Assembly: GCF_020880415.1 (NCBI RefSeq)
Contig: NZ_JAJIUJ010000097.1
Coordinates: 1-33,721 of the forward strand
Source of the DNA: Xanthomonas euvesicatoria pv. euvesicatoria
GTDB taxonomy: Bacteria > Pseudomonadota > Gammaproteobacteria > Xanthomonadales > Xanthomonadaceae
Direction: 5' to 3'
Length of the DNA: 33,721 nt
Below, piece by piece: positions 6,865 to 19,935 of this stretch; the stretch's first letter is position 1; each line of letters begins with the position of its first letter. The notes beneath the pieces are model-generated. The model was given only the letters and a program-made list of their open reading frames with translations. It searched no databases and had not been told where the DNA came from. The position numbers and the translations under genes are program-made.

Positions 6865-8598
6865 ATGTCTAACGCGTCGTTTCGTCCGCGCCACCGTGCG
6901 CTCTGCATCCTGGGTGCTTCGGCACTCACCTCGCTGTCGCTGGCAACGCCGGCATTTGCCGGCGATGTCTACCTGGGTGGCCTGGCCACCGCGCAGACCC
7001 ACCAGAAGTTCATCGTGACCTACAAGGACGGCAGTAGCGCCCTGAGCAGCCCCAGTGTGTTGACCACCTCGTTGCGCACCGCTGCACGTGCGTTGCCGGC
7101 CAAGGCCGGCAAGCCGCTGGGCCTGAACAGCGTGCGTCGTCTGGCCGTGGGACCGGAGCTGATTCAGGCCGACCGCGCGCTGGATCGCGCCGAAGCCGAA
7201 ACCCTGATGCGCCAGCTGGCCGCCGACCCCAACGTGCAAAGCGTGGAAGTGGACCAGATGCTGTACCCCACGCTGACCCCCAACGACAGCCGCCTGTCCG
7301 AGCAATGGGCCTTCGGCACCACCAACGCCGGGCTCAACATCCGCCCGGCCTGGGACAAGGCCACCGGTGCCAACGTCGTGGTTGCGGTGATCGACACCGG
7401 CATCGTCAGCCACCCCGACCTGGACGCCAACATCCTGCCCGGCTATGACTTCATCAGCGATGCCACCGCCGCGCGCGACGGCAATGGGCGCGACAACAAT
7501 CCTGCCGACGAAGGCGACTGGAACTCGACCAGCGGGTGCGCCACGTCCAATTCCAGCTGGCACGGCACCCATGTCGCCGGCACGGTGGCGGCGGTGACCA
7601 ACAACACCACCGGCTTGGCCGGTACCGCGTTCAACGCCAAGGTGGTGCCGGTCCGCGTGCTGGGCCGTTGCGGCGGTTCGCTGTCGGACATCGCCGATGC
7701 CATCATTTGGGCTTCCGGCGGCACCGTCAGCGGTGTGCCGGCCAATCCCAACGCGGCCGAAGTCATCAACATGTCGCTGGGCGGCGGTGGCACCTGTTCG
7801 TCCACGATGCAGAGCGCAATCAACGGCGCCGTCTCGCGCGGTACCACGGTGGTGGTGGCAGCCGGCAACAGTGCCGCCAACGTGTCCGGTTCGTTGCCGG
7901 CCAACTGCGCCAACGTGATCGCAGTGGCGGCCACGACCTCGGCCGGTGCCAAGGCCAGCTATTCCAACTACGGCAGCGGGATCGACGTCTCCGCGCCAGG
8001 GTCGGGGATCCTGTCCACGCTCAACAGCGGTACCACCACGCCGGGCAACGCCAGCTACGCTTCGTACAACGGCACCTCGATGGCGGCGCCGCATGTGGCC
8101 GGCGTTGTTGCCCTGGTGCAGTCGGTGGCGCCCACCACGTTGACGCCTGCCGCAGTGGAAACACTGCTGAAGAACACCGCACGCGCCTTGCCGGGCGCCT
8201 GTTCGGGCGGTTGCGGTGCGGGCATCGTCGATGCCGATGCGGCAGTGACGGCGGCCATCGCCGGCAGCAGTGGCGGTGGTGGTGGCGGAACCGGCAACAC
8301 CTTGACCAACGGCACGCCGGTGACCGGCCTGGGTGCAGCCACGGGCGCGGAGTTGAACTACACCATCACGGTGCCGGCCGGCAGCGGCACGCTGACGGTG
8401 ACCACCAGCGGCGGCAGCGGCGATGCAGACCTGTACGTGCGGGCCGGTAGCGCGCCCACCGACACCGTCTATGCCTGCCGTCCGTATCTCGATGGCAATG
8501 CCGAAACCTGCAACATCACTTCGCCGTCGGGAACCTATTACGTGCGGATCAAGGCTTACAGCACGTTCTCCGGCGTGACCCTGACCGCCAGCTACTGA
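6865..8598 (+). CDS. Secreted subtilisin-like serine protease 1, with PPC domain
   Basis: The protein has 577 residues. A signal peptide ends near residue 32 (ATPAFA). A propeptide of roughly 33-140 follows, then the S8 catalytic domain with Asp177 (VVAVIDTGI), His233 (SSWHGTHVAGT), Asn335 (AAGN, oxyanion hole) and Ser405 (NGTSMAAPHVAG). A glycine-rich linker (469-476) leads to a C-terminal PPC domain (about 480-577, with GGSGDADLYVRAGSAPT). Such proteins are exported by Sec and then across the outer membrane, in Xanthomonas typically by the Xps type II system. Related Xanthomonas proteases are reported to be secreted virulence-associated enzymes. It is the first of three tandem paralogues. 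The ATG has GGAAGGGAA just upstream. Confidence 0.95.
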   Translation: MSNASFRPRHRALCILGASALTSLSLATPAFAGDVYLGGLATAQTHQKFIVTYKDGSSALSSPSVLTTSLRTAARALPAKAGKPLGLNSVRRLAVGPELIQADRALDRAEAETLMRQLAADPNVQSVEVDQMLYPTLTPNDSRLSEQWAFGTTNAGLNIRPAWDKATGANVVVAVIDTGIVSHPDLDANILPGYDFISDATAARDGNGRDNNPADEGDWNSTSGCATSNSSWHGTHVAGTVAAVTNNTTGLAGTAFNAKVVPVRVLGRCGGSLSDIADAIIWASGGTVSGVPANPNAAEVINMSLGGGGTCSSTMQSAINGAVSRGTTVVVAAGNSAANVSGSLPANCANVIAVAATTSAGAKASYSNYGSGIDVSAPGSGILSTLNSGTTTPGNASYASYNGTSMAAPHVAGVVALVQSVAPTTLTPAAVETLLKNTARALPGACSGGCGAGIVDADAAVTAAIAGSSGGGGGGTGNTLTNGTPVTGLGAATGAELNYTITVPAGSGTLTVTTSGGSGDADLYVRAGSAPTDTVYACRPYLDGNAETCNITSPSGTYYVRIKAYSTFSGVTLTASY

Positions 8599-8613
8599 CG
8601 CTGGATCGCTGCA

Positions 8614-8645
8614 CGCGTTCCCTGGCATGACCGCCAGGGAACGCG
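8614..8645 (+). terminator. Hairpin downstream of protease 1
   Basis: A perfect 13-base stem (8614-8626 with 8633-8645) and a six-base loop lie 15 bases after the stop codon. Only a weak pyrimidine tract follows (CCTTCCTCGCTTC), so it may stop transcription or protect the 3' end rather than act as a classical terminator. Confidence 0.65.
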
Positions 8646-8856
8646 CCTTCCTCGCTTCAACCCCATCTGCGATACCTCGCCCAGGTCTGCCGTTTCGGCA
8701 GGCGCAGGCGACGTGTTGCCGCTTGGCCGGAATGGACACCGGCCAGTCGCCCCGACGGGCCTGGCGCCCGTGCAGTTCCGGCTCCGAACCGCAGCGTGCG
8801 GCAACGGGCCGGCCCTCTCGCCGCAGCTGCGGTACCTCTCCAATAAGGAACGATCG

Positions 8857-10266
<1,410 letters not shown>

Positions 10267-10608
10267 ACCTGCGCCGACGACCGCGATGCCGGCGCGATGC
10301 CGGCAATGCGTCGGGTCTTTTCCGACGCCGGTGTCGGTGCTTTGAAACCTGCACTGCCCCGCTCTACGCGGGGCAGTGTGCGTTCGGGAAGCGGTAATGG
10401 CCGCACCGCCGGCCAGGGCCGCCAGCGCTGGCTGAATGAAGCGCGTGCCAGCACGGCATGGCTGCCTTCAGTGCGCCCGGTAGCACGCCGATAGCCAGCC
10501 CACGTGAGGCATGCAACATCTGCATGCACGCGCAACGGGAACGGCGCAGCGCAGTGGCTTCAATGCGTTGCCAACCGGGTTGCAAGATCCTTGGGGAGGG
10601 ATGAAGTC
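10267..10608. other. Intergenic stretch between proteases 2 and 3
   Basis: The stretch holds a strong hairpin (listed separately) and the upstream region of protease 3. I found no convincing promoter hexamers. An in-frame extension of protease 3 to 10504 lacks any signal-peptide logic and is rejected. Confidence 0.5.
10352..10378 (+). terminator. Hairpin downstream of protease 2
   Basis: A perfect 11-base GC-rich stem (10352-10362 with 10368-10378) and a five-base loop, 86 bases after the stop codon. No T-tract follows, so termination is uncertain. Confidence 0.5.
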
Positions 10609-12306
10609 ATGCCGTATCACTCAGTGGGCGCACTGCGCCGCGTTGCATTCGTCTGTGCGTTGTCATGCACGTTTCATGCCGCCGCTGGCGAGGTCAGTCT
10701 GCAAGGATTGAATTCCAGCAGCACCCATCAGCGCTTCATCGTCAGCTACAAGAACAGCGTCGGCAGCGGCCGGGCGACCGGGTTGTCTGCGCCATGGGGC
10801 GACATCGCGCGTGCCGTGCCGCAAGCGCGCGGGAAGGCGCTGGGCCTGTCGGCCACGCGCCGGCTCAGTGGCGGGCCGATGTTGCTGGTGGCCGACCGCA
10901 AGCTGGACCGCGTGGATTCGGAAAGCCTGATGCGGCGCCTGGCCGCCGACCCGGCGGTCAAACGCGTGGAAGTGGACATCCTGATGCGGCCACTGCTGGT
11001 TCCCAACGACCCCGGCGTGCCGCAGCAGTGGGCGATGGGCGCGACCGCCGCCAGCCTCAACATCCGTCCGGCCTGGGACCGTTCCACCGGCAAGGGCATC
11101 GTGGTGGCGGTGATCGACACCGGCATCACCAATCATCCGGACCTGGCAGCCAATGTGCTGCCCGGCTACGACTTCATCGTTGATCCGGCCACGGCGCGCG
11201 ATGGCACGGCGCGCGATGCGAACGCGGCCGACCAGGGCGACTGGGCCGCGGCCAACGAATGCGGGCCCGGAGCGTCGGCGTCCAATTCCAGTTGGCATGG
11301 CACGCATGTGGCCGGCATCGTGGCGGCGGTGGGCAATAACGCGGTGGGCGTGGTCGGTACCGCGTTCAACGCCAGGATCCTGCCGTTGCGGGTGCTGGGC
11401 CGCTGCGGCGGCTACATGTCCGATATCGCCGATGCGATCGTGTGGGCGTCCGGCGGCAAGGTCTCCGGCGTGCCGACCAACCCCAATCCGGCCACGGTGA
11501 TCAATCTGTCCTTGGGCGGTACGGGCACCTGCTCGGCGACGTTGAACAACGCCATCACCGCAGCGGTCACGCGCGGCAGCGCGGTGGTCGTGGCCGCCGG
11601 CAACAGCAATATGGACGTCTCCACCAGCGTGCCGGCCAATTGCGCCAACGTGATCGCCGTGGCGGCCACCACCTCGGCCGGCGCCAAGGCCGGCTTCTCC
11701 AACTTCGGCAAGGGCGTGGATATCGCCGCGCCCGGGCAATCCATCGTGTCCACGCTCAATACCGGCACCACGGCACCGGGCAATGCGGCATATGCGGTGT
11801 ACAGCGGCACCTCGATGGCGGCGCCGCATGTGGCTGGCGTGGTGGCGTTGATGCAGTCGGTGGCCCTGAATCCGCTGCCGCCGGCAACGGTGAAGGCCCT
11901 GCTGAAAGCCAGCGCGCGGCCCATGCCGGTCGCCTGCACGCAGGGCTGCGGGGCCGGGCTGGTGAATGCCGATGGCGCGGTGGCGGCGGTGATCGAATCG
12001 ACCACCTTGGCCAGGAATGTGGCACGCACCGGGCTGAGCGCAGCGCTTTCCGACTCGCTGTATTACCAGGTCAACGTGCCGGCCGGCGCACGTTCGCTCA
12101 AGGTCACGCTTGCCGGTGGCAGCGGCAATGCCGACCTTTCGGTACGGGCCGGTGCGTTACCGACCGACGCGGCGTACAGCTGCCGCAGCATGTTGCCGGG
12201 CAACGGCGACAGCTGCACGCTGGCCGCGCCGGCCGCGGGCGTCTATTACGTGCGCTTGAAGGCAACGCTGGGCTTTTCCGGCGTCAGTGTCAGCGCATCG
12301 TATTGA
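10609..12306 (+). CDS. Secreted subtilisin-like serine protease 3, with PPC domain
   Basis: The protein has 565 residues. The signal peptide covers about 1-26 (VAFVCALSCTFHAAAG). A propeptide follows, then the catalytic domain with Asp170 (VVAVIDTGI), His230 (SSWHGTHVAGI), Asn332 (AAGN) and Ser402 (SGTSMAAPHVAG). A C-terminal PPC-like domain occupies about 465-565 (GGSGNADLSVRAGALPT); the linker is shorter and lacks the glycine run of protease 1. It is more diverged than proteases 1 and 2 are from each other. The ATG at 10609 has GGGGAGGG about eight bases upstream. Export is expected through Sec and type II secretion, as for its paralogues. Confidence 0.95.
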   Translation: MPYHSVGALRRVAFVCALSCTFHAAAGEVSLQGLNSSSTHQRFIVSYKNSVGSGRATGLSAPWGDIARAVPQARGKALGLSATRRLSGGPMLLVADRKLDRVDSESLMRRLAADPAVKRVEVDILMRPLLVPNDPGVPQQWAMGATAASLNIRPAWDRSTGKGIVVAVIDTGITNHPDLAANVLPGYDFIVDPATARDGTARDANAADQGDWAAANECGPGASASNSSWHGTHVAGIVAAVGNNAVGVVGTAFNARILPLRVLGRCGGYMSDIADAIVWASGGKVSGVPTNPNPATVINLSLGGTGTCSATLNNAITAAVTRGSAVVVAAGNSNMDVSTSVPANCANVIAVAATTSAGAKAGFSNFGKGVDIAAPGQSIVSTLNTGTTAPGNAAYAVYSGTSMAAPHVAGVVALMQSVALNPLPPATVKALLKASARPMPVACTQGCGAGLVNADGAVAAVIESTTLARNVARTGLSAALSDSLYYQVNVPAGARSLKVTLAGGSGNADLSVRAGALPTDAAYSCRSMLPGNGDSCTLAAPAAGVYYVRLKATLGFSGVSVSASY

Positions 12307-12464
12307 GTGGTGCCGGCGCGGCGTCGTTGCCGTGCCGAAACACGCGACATGGTGTTGTGGTGCGGCAGTGGTGCATGCGTGAAGTGCGAAGACACTGGCG
12401 GAAGATCGAGATACGCAGGCGGTCCGTCGAGAGGCATCGCGTGAGTTAAGTCCCAAACGCGTCA

Positions 12465-12488
12465 CGCGCATGCCAACCGGCATGCGCG
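12465..12488. terminator. Hairpin between convergent protease 3 and ybaK
   Basis: A perfect ten-base stem (CGCGCATGCC at 12465-12474 with GGCATGCGCG at 12479-12488) and a four-base loop lie in the gap between two convergent genes. There is no T-tract on either side, so it is at best a bidirectional, Rho-assisted stop. Confidence 0.4.
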
Positions 12489-12504
12489 CATTGCGTCTAC
12501 GCGT

Positions 12505-12978
12505 TCACTCGCACAGCGCGCAAGCGCGTGCGGCGAGTGCATGCACCAGCTGGGTGCCGGGCAATTCCAGCAGCAGCCCGCGCTGGCCGGCGTTGATCCA
12601 TAGCGCCGGTGCGTCCAGCGCGGTGATTTCGACCAGCACCGGCGCCTGCCGTTGCTGGCCGAGCGGGCTGATACCGCCGACCTTGTAGCCGGTGCGCCGT
12701 TCGGCATCGGCCACGTCCATCATGCGTGCCGACTTGCCACCGTAGGCGCTGGCCAGTTTTTTCAACGACACCCGGCGGTCGCATGGAATCACCACGCACA
12801 CCGCCTTGTCGTCAACCCATGCCATCAGTGTCTTCAACACGGCATGCGGCGGCAGGCCCAACGCATGTGCGGCCTGCAATCCCTTCGCATCGGCATCGGC
12901 CTGATAGTCGTAAGGATGCAGCACATAACCCACGCCGGCCGCGTCCAGTGCCTTGGTGGCGCGGGTGGCCTTGCTCAT
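12505..12978 (-). CDS. ybaK: Cys-tRNA(Pro) deacylase, YbaK family
   Basis: The protein has 157 residues, normal for YbaK. It begins MSKATRATKALDAAGVGY and keeps the family segments HPYDY, the VLKTLMAWVDDKAVCVVIPCDRRVSLKKLA core, GGKSARMMDVADAERRTGYKVGGISPLGQ and ALWINAGQRGLLLELP. The conserved lysine in VLKTL is the residue central to the hydrolytic mechanism in this family. YbaK hydrolyses Cys-tRNA(Pro) misacylated by ProRS, and so protects translational accuracy. It starts four bases after the stop of the asparaginase-domain gene, so the two are co-transcribed. Confidence 0.92.
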   Translation of the reverse strand: MSKATRATKALDAAGVGYVLHPYDYQADADAKGLQAAHALGLPPHAVLKTLMAWVDDKAVCVVIPCDRRVSLKKLASAYGGKSARMMDVADAERRTGYKVGGISPLGQQRQAPVLVEITALDAPALWINAGQRGLLLELPGTQLVHALAARACALCE

Positions 12979-12982
12979 GCAC

Positions 12983-13468
12983 TCAGACCGATTCGAAGCG
13001 GTTGGCGGCCACGTTCTTGCGCACTTTTTGCGGATTCCAGATGCGGCCGTTCATGGCGATATAAACACCCGACGGCAGCGATTGCACTGCGCCCACCGCG
13101 CAACCGATATTGAATTCGGCATCCGAGCCGCGAAAGCGCGCCGGATTCAAGGCGCCGGTCATCACGATGGTCTTGTCGGCGATCGTCTGCAGCACCTTGC
13201 CGGTTTCCACCATCGAATCGGTGCCGTGGGTGATCAACACGTGGCGGGTGGGCTGGGCGGCGATGGTGGCGCGGATCAGTTCGCGGTCGGCATCGGTGAT
13301 GTGCAGCGAATCCTTGCGGATGATCGGGATCACCGAAAAACGAAACGTCACGCCCAGTTCTTTCAGAATCTGTCCGATCTGCGGGTCGCCGATCTGGTAG
13401 TCCGATTTGTCGTCGAAGTAGATCTTGTCGATCGTGCCACCGGTGGTGACGATCAGGAGGTCTTCCAT
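12983..13468 (-). CDS. Short asparaginase-domain protein (N-terminal domain only)
   Basis: The protein has 161 residues, about half the length of an L-asparaginase. It carries both N-terminal signatures: IVTTGGTIDK near the start (nucleophile-loop threonine in GGTID) and VLITHGTDSMVETGKVL (HGTDS, the second catalytic threonine and its aspartate). It ends where the C-terminal domain of a full enzyme would begin. Stand-alone domains of this size are widespread in proteobacteria, so it is not an obvious truncation. The full enzymes put their active site at a dimer interface, so activity on asparagine is uncertain. The ATG at 13468 begins MEDLLIVTTGG; an upstream extension to 13558 adds non-family sequence. 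Confidence 0.85.
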   Translation of the reverse strand: MEDLLIVTTGGTIDKIYFDDKSDYQIGDPQIGQILKELGVTFRFSVIPIIRKDSLHITDADRELIRATIAAQPTRHVLITHGTDSMVETGKVLQTIADKTIVMTGALNPARFRGSDAEFNIGCAVGAVQSLPSGVYIAMNGRIWNPQKVRKNVAANRFESV

Positions 13469-13897
13469 TGCTGCGGATCCTGTAGGGCTAACGCGGCGCA
13501 GGCCGCGCGCGGGCCGCCATGATACCGCCCGGCCAGGGGGCTGGCAGTACGGTGCCATCGCGATAGACCAGCGGGGGCAAGACCGGCGCCTGGCTGCCGA
13601 CTATGTGGCGGCGCTGCATCCGATTGAGATGGCCTGGCGCAGGCGCACGCCGACATGCCCAAGGGTGCCTGCATGTTCGAGGGCAGCGGGTGTCGTGCAG
13701 GCTGGCGTAGCCCTGCCCCTGGCGTGCTTGCGCCAAGTCAGCGTGCAACTGGAGTTGCCACTGAACGCGTTGCTTCAGCGTTGCCCGTGCCCAGCCTCCA
13801 CATGCCGCAGCGCAAAACGCAGTGTGATCCACGCACCGCTCCGCTGCGCCGGGTGCGTGTGCTACGTCACGAACTCAATAAAGAGACATTACGGAAA
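13469..13897. other. Gene-free stretch upstream of the xylanase
   Basis: Several overlapping open frames exist on both strands, but none has a signal peptide, family motif or good ribosome binding site, and I call no gene. The right end becomes AT-rich (about 13870-13910), where the xynC promoter candidate lies. Confidence 0.5.
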
Positions 13898-13925
13898 TTG
13901 ACTTGACATTTGTGCGGTCGATAGT
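13898..13925 (+). promoter_or_regulatory. Candidate promoter of xynC
   Basis: TTGACT at 13898-13903 (five of six) and GATAGT at 13920-13925 (four of six) are separated by 16 bases, with the start codon 51 bases further on. The -10 hexamer and spacing are the same as in the candidate promoter of protease 1. A second TTGACA at 13903-13908 would leave a spacer of only 11 bases. No PIP-box pattern was found here. Confidence 0.5.
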
Positions 13926-13976
13926 CGGCGAGCCGTCGGTACGCATGCCGTCGGCATTCCCTTCCCGGAGAGCCTC

Positions 13977-15197
13977 ATGAACAAGTCCTTGTCGATGTTA
14001 CGCGCACTTACCTGCGCGATGGCTGTGCTGCTGGCGGGTCATGCCGCTGCGCAGACGGTGACGATCACGCCCACGCAGACCTACCAGACGGTGCGCGGGT
14101 TCGGCGGCATGAATGGCGCCGGCTGGATCAACGACCTGACACCGGCGCAGGTGGATCTGGCTTATGGCAGCGGCACCGGGCAGATCGGGTTGTCGATCCT
14201 GCGCATGCGCATCGACCCCTCCAGCTCCGGCTGGGCCACCCAGGTGCCGACGGCAACGCGCGTGCATGCGCTGGGCGGGCTGGTGTTCGCAACCCCCTGG
14301 ACCCCGCCGGCTTACATGAAGTCCAACAACAGCCTGACCAATGGCGGCAAGCTGCTGACGAACTATTACGGCGCCTACACCCAGCACCTGCTGGATTTCG
14401 CCAATTACATGTCGGGCAAGGGCGCGCCGCTGTATGCGATTTCCCTGCAAAACGAGCCGGATTGGCACCCGGATTACGAATCGGCCGACTGGAGCAGCAG
14501 CGACTTCGTCAACTATCTCGTGAGCCAAGGCAGCAGGTTCGGCAGCCTCAAGGTCATCGTCGGCGAATCGGTGGGGTTCAACTTCTCCATCACCGACCCG
14601 GTCCTCAACAACGCCACTGCCAGTCAGGCCACCTCCATCGTGGCCGGCCATCTGTATGGCGCAAAGCCGCGCGACTATGCCTTGGCGCGTAGCAAGGGCA
14701 AGCAGGTGTGGATGACCGAGCATTACACCGACAACACCGATGGCAACGCATGGCCGTCGGCACTGGGAGTGGCCAGCGAACTGCACGCCAGCATGGCGGC
14801 CAATTTCAACGCCTACATCTGGTGGTACATCCGGCGCAGCTACGGGCTCATCAGCGAAAACGGCGCGGTGAGCAAACGCGGCTATGCAATGTCGCAGTTC
14901 GCACGCTTCGTGCGGCCAGGGTCGGTGCGGGTGGGCGCCACCGAACACCCGTACAGCGATGTCTCGGTGACCGCCTACCGCACGCCGGACAACAAGTTGG
15001 TGGTGGTGGCGGTCAACACCGGCAGCGGCCATCAGCGGCTGGACCTGACGCTGCCCTCCGGCACTGCCACGCAGTTCGCCAAATACAGCACCTCGAGCAC
15101 GCTCAATGTCGGGTTCGGCGGCAACTACAGCGTGGTCAACGGCAAGACCTCGCTGTATGTCGACCCGCAGAGCGTGGCCACGCTGGTCGGAAACTGA
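13977..15197 (+). CDS. xynC: Secreted GH30 glucuronoxylanase (XynC)
   Basis: The protein has 406 residues. A signal peptide covers about 1-25 (cleavage near AAA-QTV). The GH30 fold begins with VRGFGGMNGAGW (39-50). The acid/base Glu160 is in SLQNEPDWHPDYESADW and the nucleophile Glu248 in VWMTEHYTDN. The WWYIRRSYGLI segment (282-292) matches the place where GH30_8 enzymes carry the arginine that binds methylglucuronic acid. A beta-sandwich side domain (about 315-406) completes it. The expected reaction is endo-cleavage of beta-1,4-xylan positioned by glucuronic acid side groups in plant cell walls. A Xanthomonas homologue is described as a type II-secreted xylanase that contributes to virulence. 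Start: ATG with CCGGAGAG upstream. Confidence 0.93.
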   Translation: MNKSLSMLRALTCAMAVLLAGHAAAQTVTITPTQTYQTVRGFGGMNGAGWINDLTPAQVDLAYGSGTGQIGLSILRMRIDPSSSGWATQVPTATRVHALGGLVFATPWTPPAYMKSNNSLTNGGKLLTNYYGAYTQHLLDFANYMSGKGAPLYAISLQNEPDWHPDYESADWSSSDFVNYLVSQGSRFGSLKVIVGESVGFNFSITDPVLNNATASQATSIVAGHLYGAKPRDYALARSKGKQVWMTEHYTDNTDGNAWPSALGVASELHASMAANFNAYIWWYIRRSYGLISENGAVSKRGYAMSQFARFVRPGSVRVGATEHPYSDVSVTAYRTPDNKLVVVAVNTGSGHQRLDLTLPSGTATQFAKYSTSSTLNVGFGGNYSVVNGKTSLYVDPQSVATLVGN

Positions 15198-15419
15198 CAG
15201 CGGCCGCCGAAACGCCGCACGTCCTCGTCAGGTGGCGTGGAAGGCGCGCTCGGGCCAGAGTGGAGGCTGTGCATGCCACCTGATCGCCGGCCGCGTTCGC
15301 CTGACGATGATCGAAGTTGGTGTCGTGGTTGCGTTGGGGTGGTCGCGGCTGACCACCTCGGCTGGCCGCATGCGCAGCTGCATCGCGCAGCTGCGCCTAC
15401 GGTTTGATCGGCTCGCCGA
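15198..15419. other. Intergenic stretch between convergent xynC and DUF2069 gene
   Basis: No gene is visible. A perfect ten-base inverted repeat (15372-15381 with 15387-15396) with a five-base loop sits close to the 3' end of the minus-strand gene. It could serve as a terminator for either gene, though neither side has a T-tract. Confidence 0.45.
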
Positions 15420-18353
<2,934 letters not shown>

Positions 18354-18354
<1 letters not shown>

Positions 18355-18620
18355 TGCAGGCGGCGCGTTTCGTGGTGAGCGGGGTGGTGCAGGGCGTGTG
18401 GTACCGCGCGTCCACCCGCCAGCGCGCAGTCGCACTCGGCCTGGTCGGGCATGCCCGCAACCAGGCCGACGGCAGCGTGGAAGTGGTCGCCGCCGGTAGC
18501 GCGGCGGCGCTGGACGCCTTGGAAGCATGGCTATGGCAGGGCCCGCCGGCCGCCACGGTCGCGGCGGTCACGCGCACTGCCTGCGCGGTTCCGCCGACTG
18601 AAGACTTTGTAACTGGGTGA
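18354..18620 (+). CDS. acyP: Acylphosphatase
   Basis: The protein has 88 residues, the standard size. It has the acylphosphatase signature GVVQGVWYRA with catalytic Arg18, and RNQADGSVE with Asn36. It hydrolyses the carboxyl-phosphate bond of acyl phosphates such as 1,3-bisphosphoglycerate or carbamoyl phosphate. The ATG shares one base with the upstream stop (TGATG), implying termination-reinitiation. The C-terminus is slightly irregular (PPTEDFVTG instead of the common F-x-I-x pattern), but the catalytic residues are intact. Confidence 0.95.
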
Positions 18621-18705
18621 GCGTGCGCCACTGAAGCGGGGCAACAGAGTTGGGTTGCCTCGCCGATAACCTTGTCAACGCGATCAGGCGTGCACGGGGA
18701 ATGTA

Positions 18706-19935
18706 ATGGCCGCTCCATCTCAAGACCGCAACGACGGGCACGACCTGCCCGCGCATCGCCGCCACCGCCAGATGGCGCAGCTGGCGCCGTGGTTGTATCT
18801 CGGTGTCCTGCTGGGCAGCGGCTGGTTGTTGTTCCTGCACCCGCAAACCCGCGTGCTAGCAACCGGACAGGCGGCAACCAGCTGGCTGCTGGCCTGGATC
18901 TTTGGCGGCATCGTGATCGGCGCAGTGGTGTGGAGCCTGCGTCTGGCACGCCAGGGGTTGGGTCAGCCCTCGGCAAGCTTCCCGCTGTCGGCGCGCTTGC
19001 CCGATTCGTGGGCCGATGCCTACGCCGCACTCCTGCGCCCGGCCACGGCAGCTCCGATGGCCGCGGCCCGGCCGGACCCGGCCGGCGCCCAGCGTGGCGC
19101 AGCCTGGCATCGCTTCGGCGGCGGCATGCTCAGCGCGGAAACCTTCGACCCGAACGACGCCACCCGTGCGCCGTGGGACGGACTGGATGCGCAGTCCTGC
19201 ATCCTGCGTCTGGACGATGTGCGTCAGGCCTGGCATAACGCTGCCGCCAACCGCACGCTGCAGCAGGAGCGCCGTTACTGGCTGGATGTGGTGTTGTCGC
19301 TGCTCGACCACGGCGTGATGCGCCCGCTGCAGGACGGCTACCTTCCCGACACCGCCGCGCTGCGTACCGAACGTTTCCTGCTGGGCGCCGATGCCGGCCC
19401 GATCGTGCTGTCCGAGGTGCCGGCGTTGTTTGCGCGGCGCCTGGCACTGGCCATCGAGGCCATGCCGACCGCCCAGCGCGAGGCCGCCGGCGTGCAATGG
19501 CGCCTGCTGCAGCAATTGCATGCGCTGGTCGCCGAAGGTCGCATGCTGGACGAACGTTCGCAGGTGATCCAGGTGCTGGCATGGAATCCGGATGTGGACC
19601 TGGACCAGGTCGAAGTGGCCTACATCCTGGCCGCCGAATACCGCGAAGGCATGCGCGACTGGCTACGCCGCGCCGCGCTGGTGCGCCTGCCCGACAGCGC
19701 GCTGCGCCTGGACGAAGTGCTGCTGTCGTCCTGCAGCCCGCTCGGTGCGCAGGCCGACGATGTGGACTACATGGAAGCGATGCGCCCGCTGCATCGCGGT
19801 TTCATGCAATTGTTCAGTCAGCGCCTGAGCCAGCTGGTGCTGCAGGCCGAACAGGCCGAACGTCAGGCCGGCCTGCACCCGCTACCGCGTGCCACCGCGG
19901 CCAGCGACGAAATCTCTCAGGACTGGGCGGCGTAA
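18706..19935 (+). CDS. Membrane-anchored protein of unknown function
   Basis: The protein has 409 residues. Two membrane helices are near the N-terminus, at about 28-44 (PWLYLGVLLGSGWLLFL) and 58-79 (TSWLLAWIFGGIVIGAVVWSLR), with a short periplasmic loop between them. A long cytoplasmic region of about 330 residues follows, alpha-helical in appearance and rich in Ala, Leu and Arg. I recognise no catalytic motif or family. An LDLDQVEVAYILAAEYREGMRDWL-like charged helix near residue 305 and a coiled-coil-like tail (SQRLSQLVLQAEQAERQAG, about 370-390) suggest protein-protein contact. The last 19 bases overlap the convergent ppk2 gene. Confidence 0.8.
   Translation: MAAPSQDRNDGHDLPAHRRHRQMAQLAPWLYLGVLLGSGWLLFLHPQTRVLATGQAATSWLLAWIFGGIVIGAVVWSLRLARQGLGQPSASFPLSARLPDSWADAYAALLRPATAAPMAAARPDPAGAQRGAAWHRFGGGMLSAETFDPNDATRAPWDGLDAQSCILRLDDVRQAWHNAAANRTLQQERRYWLDVVLSLLDHGVMRPLQDGYLPDTAALRTERFLLGADAGPIVLSEVPALFARRLALAIEAMPTAQREAAGVQWRLLQQLHALVAEGRMLDERSQVIQVLAWNPDVDLDQVEVAYILAAEYREGMRDWLRRAALVRLPDSALRLDEVLLSSCSPLGAQADDVDYMEAMRPLHRGFMQLFSQRLSQLVLQAEQAERQAGLHPLPRATAASDEISQDWAA

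Noticed and set aside
10663..11829. A 388-codon minus-strand open frame inside protease 3
   Set aside because: It has the same composition as the other antisense frames, and the sense frame has a full catalytic triad and signal peptide.
13425..13906. Open frames upstream of xynC on both strands
   Set aside because: They overlap each other and the asparaginase gene 5' end, with no start signals or motifs.
13903..13908. TTGACA as the xynC -35
   Set aside because: It leaves only 11 bases to the plausible -10 GATAGT; the overlapping TTGACT at 13898 gives a 16-base spacer.
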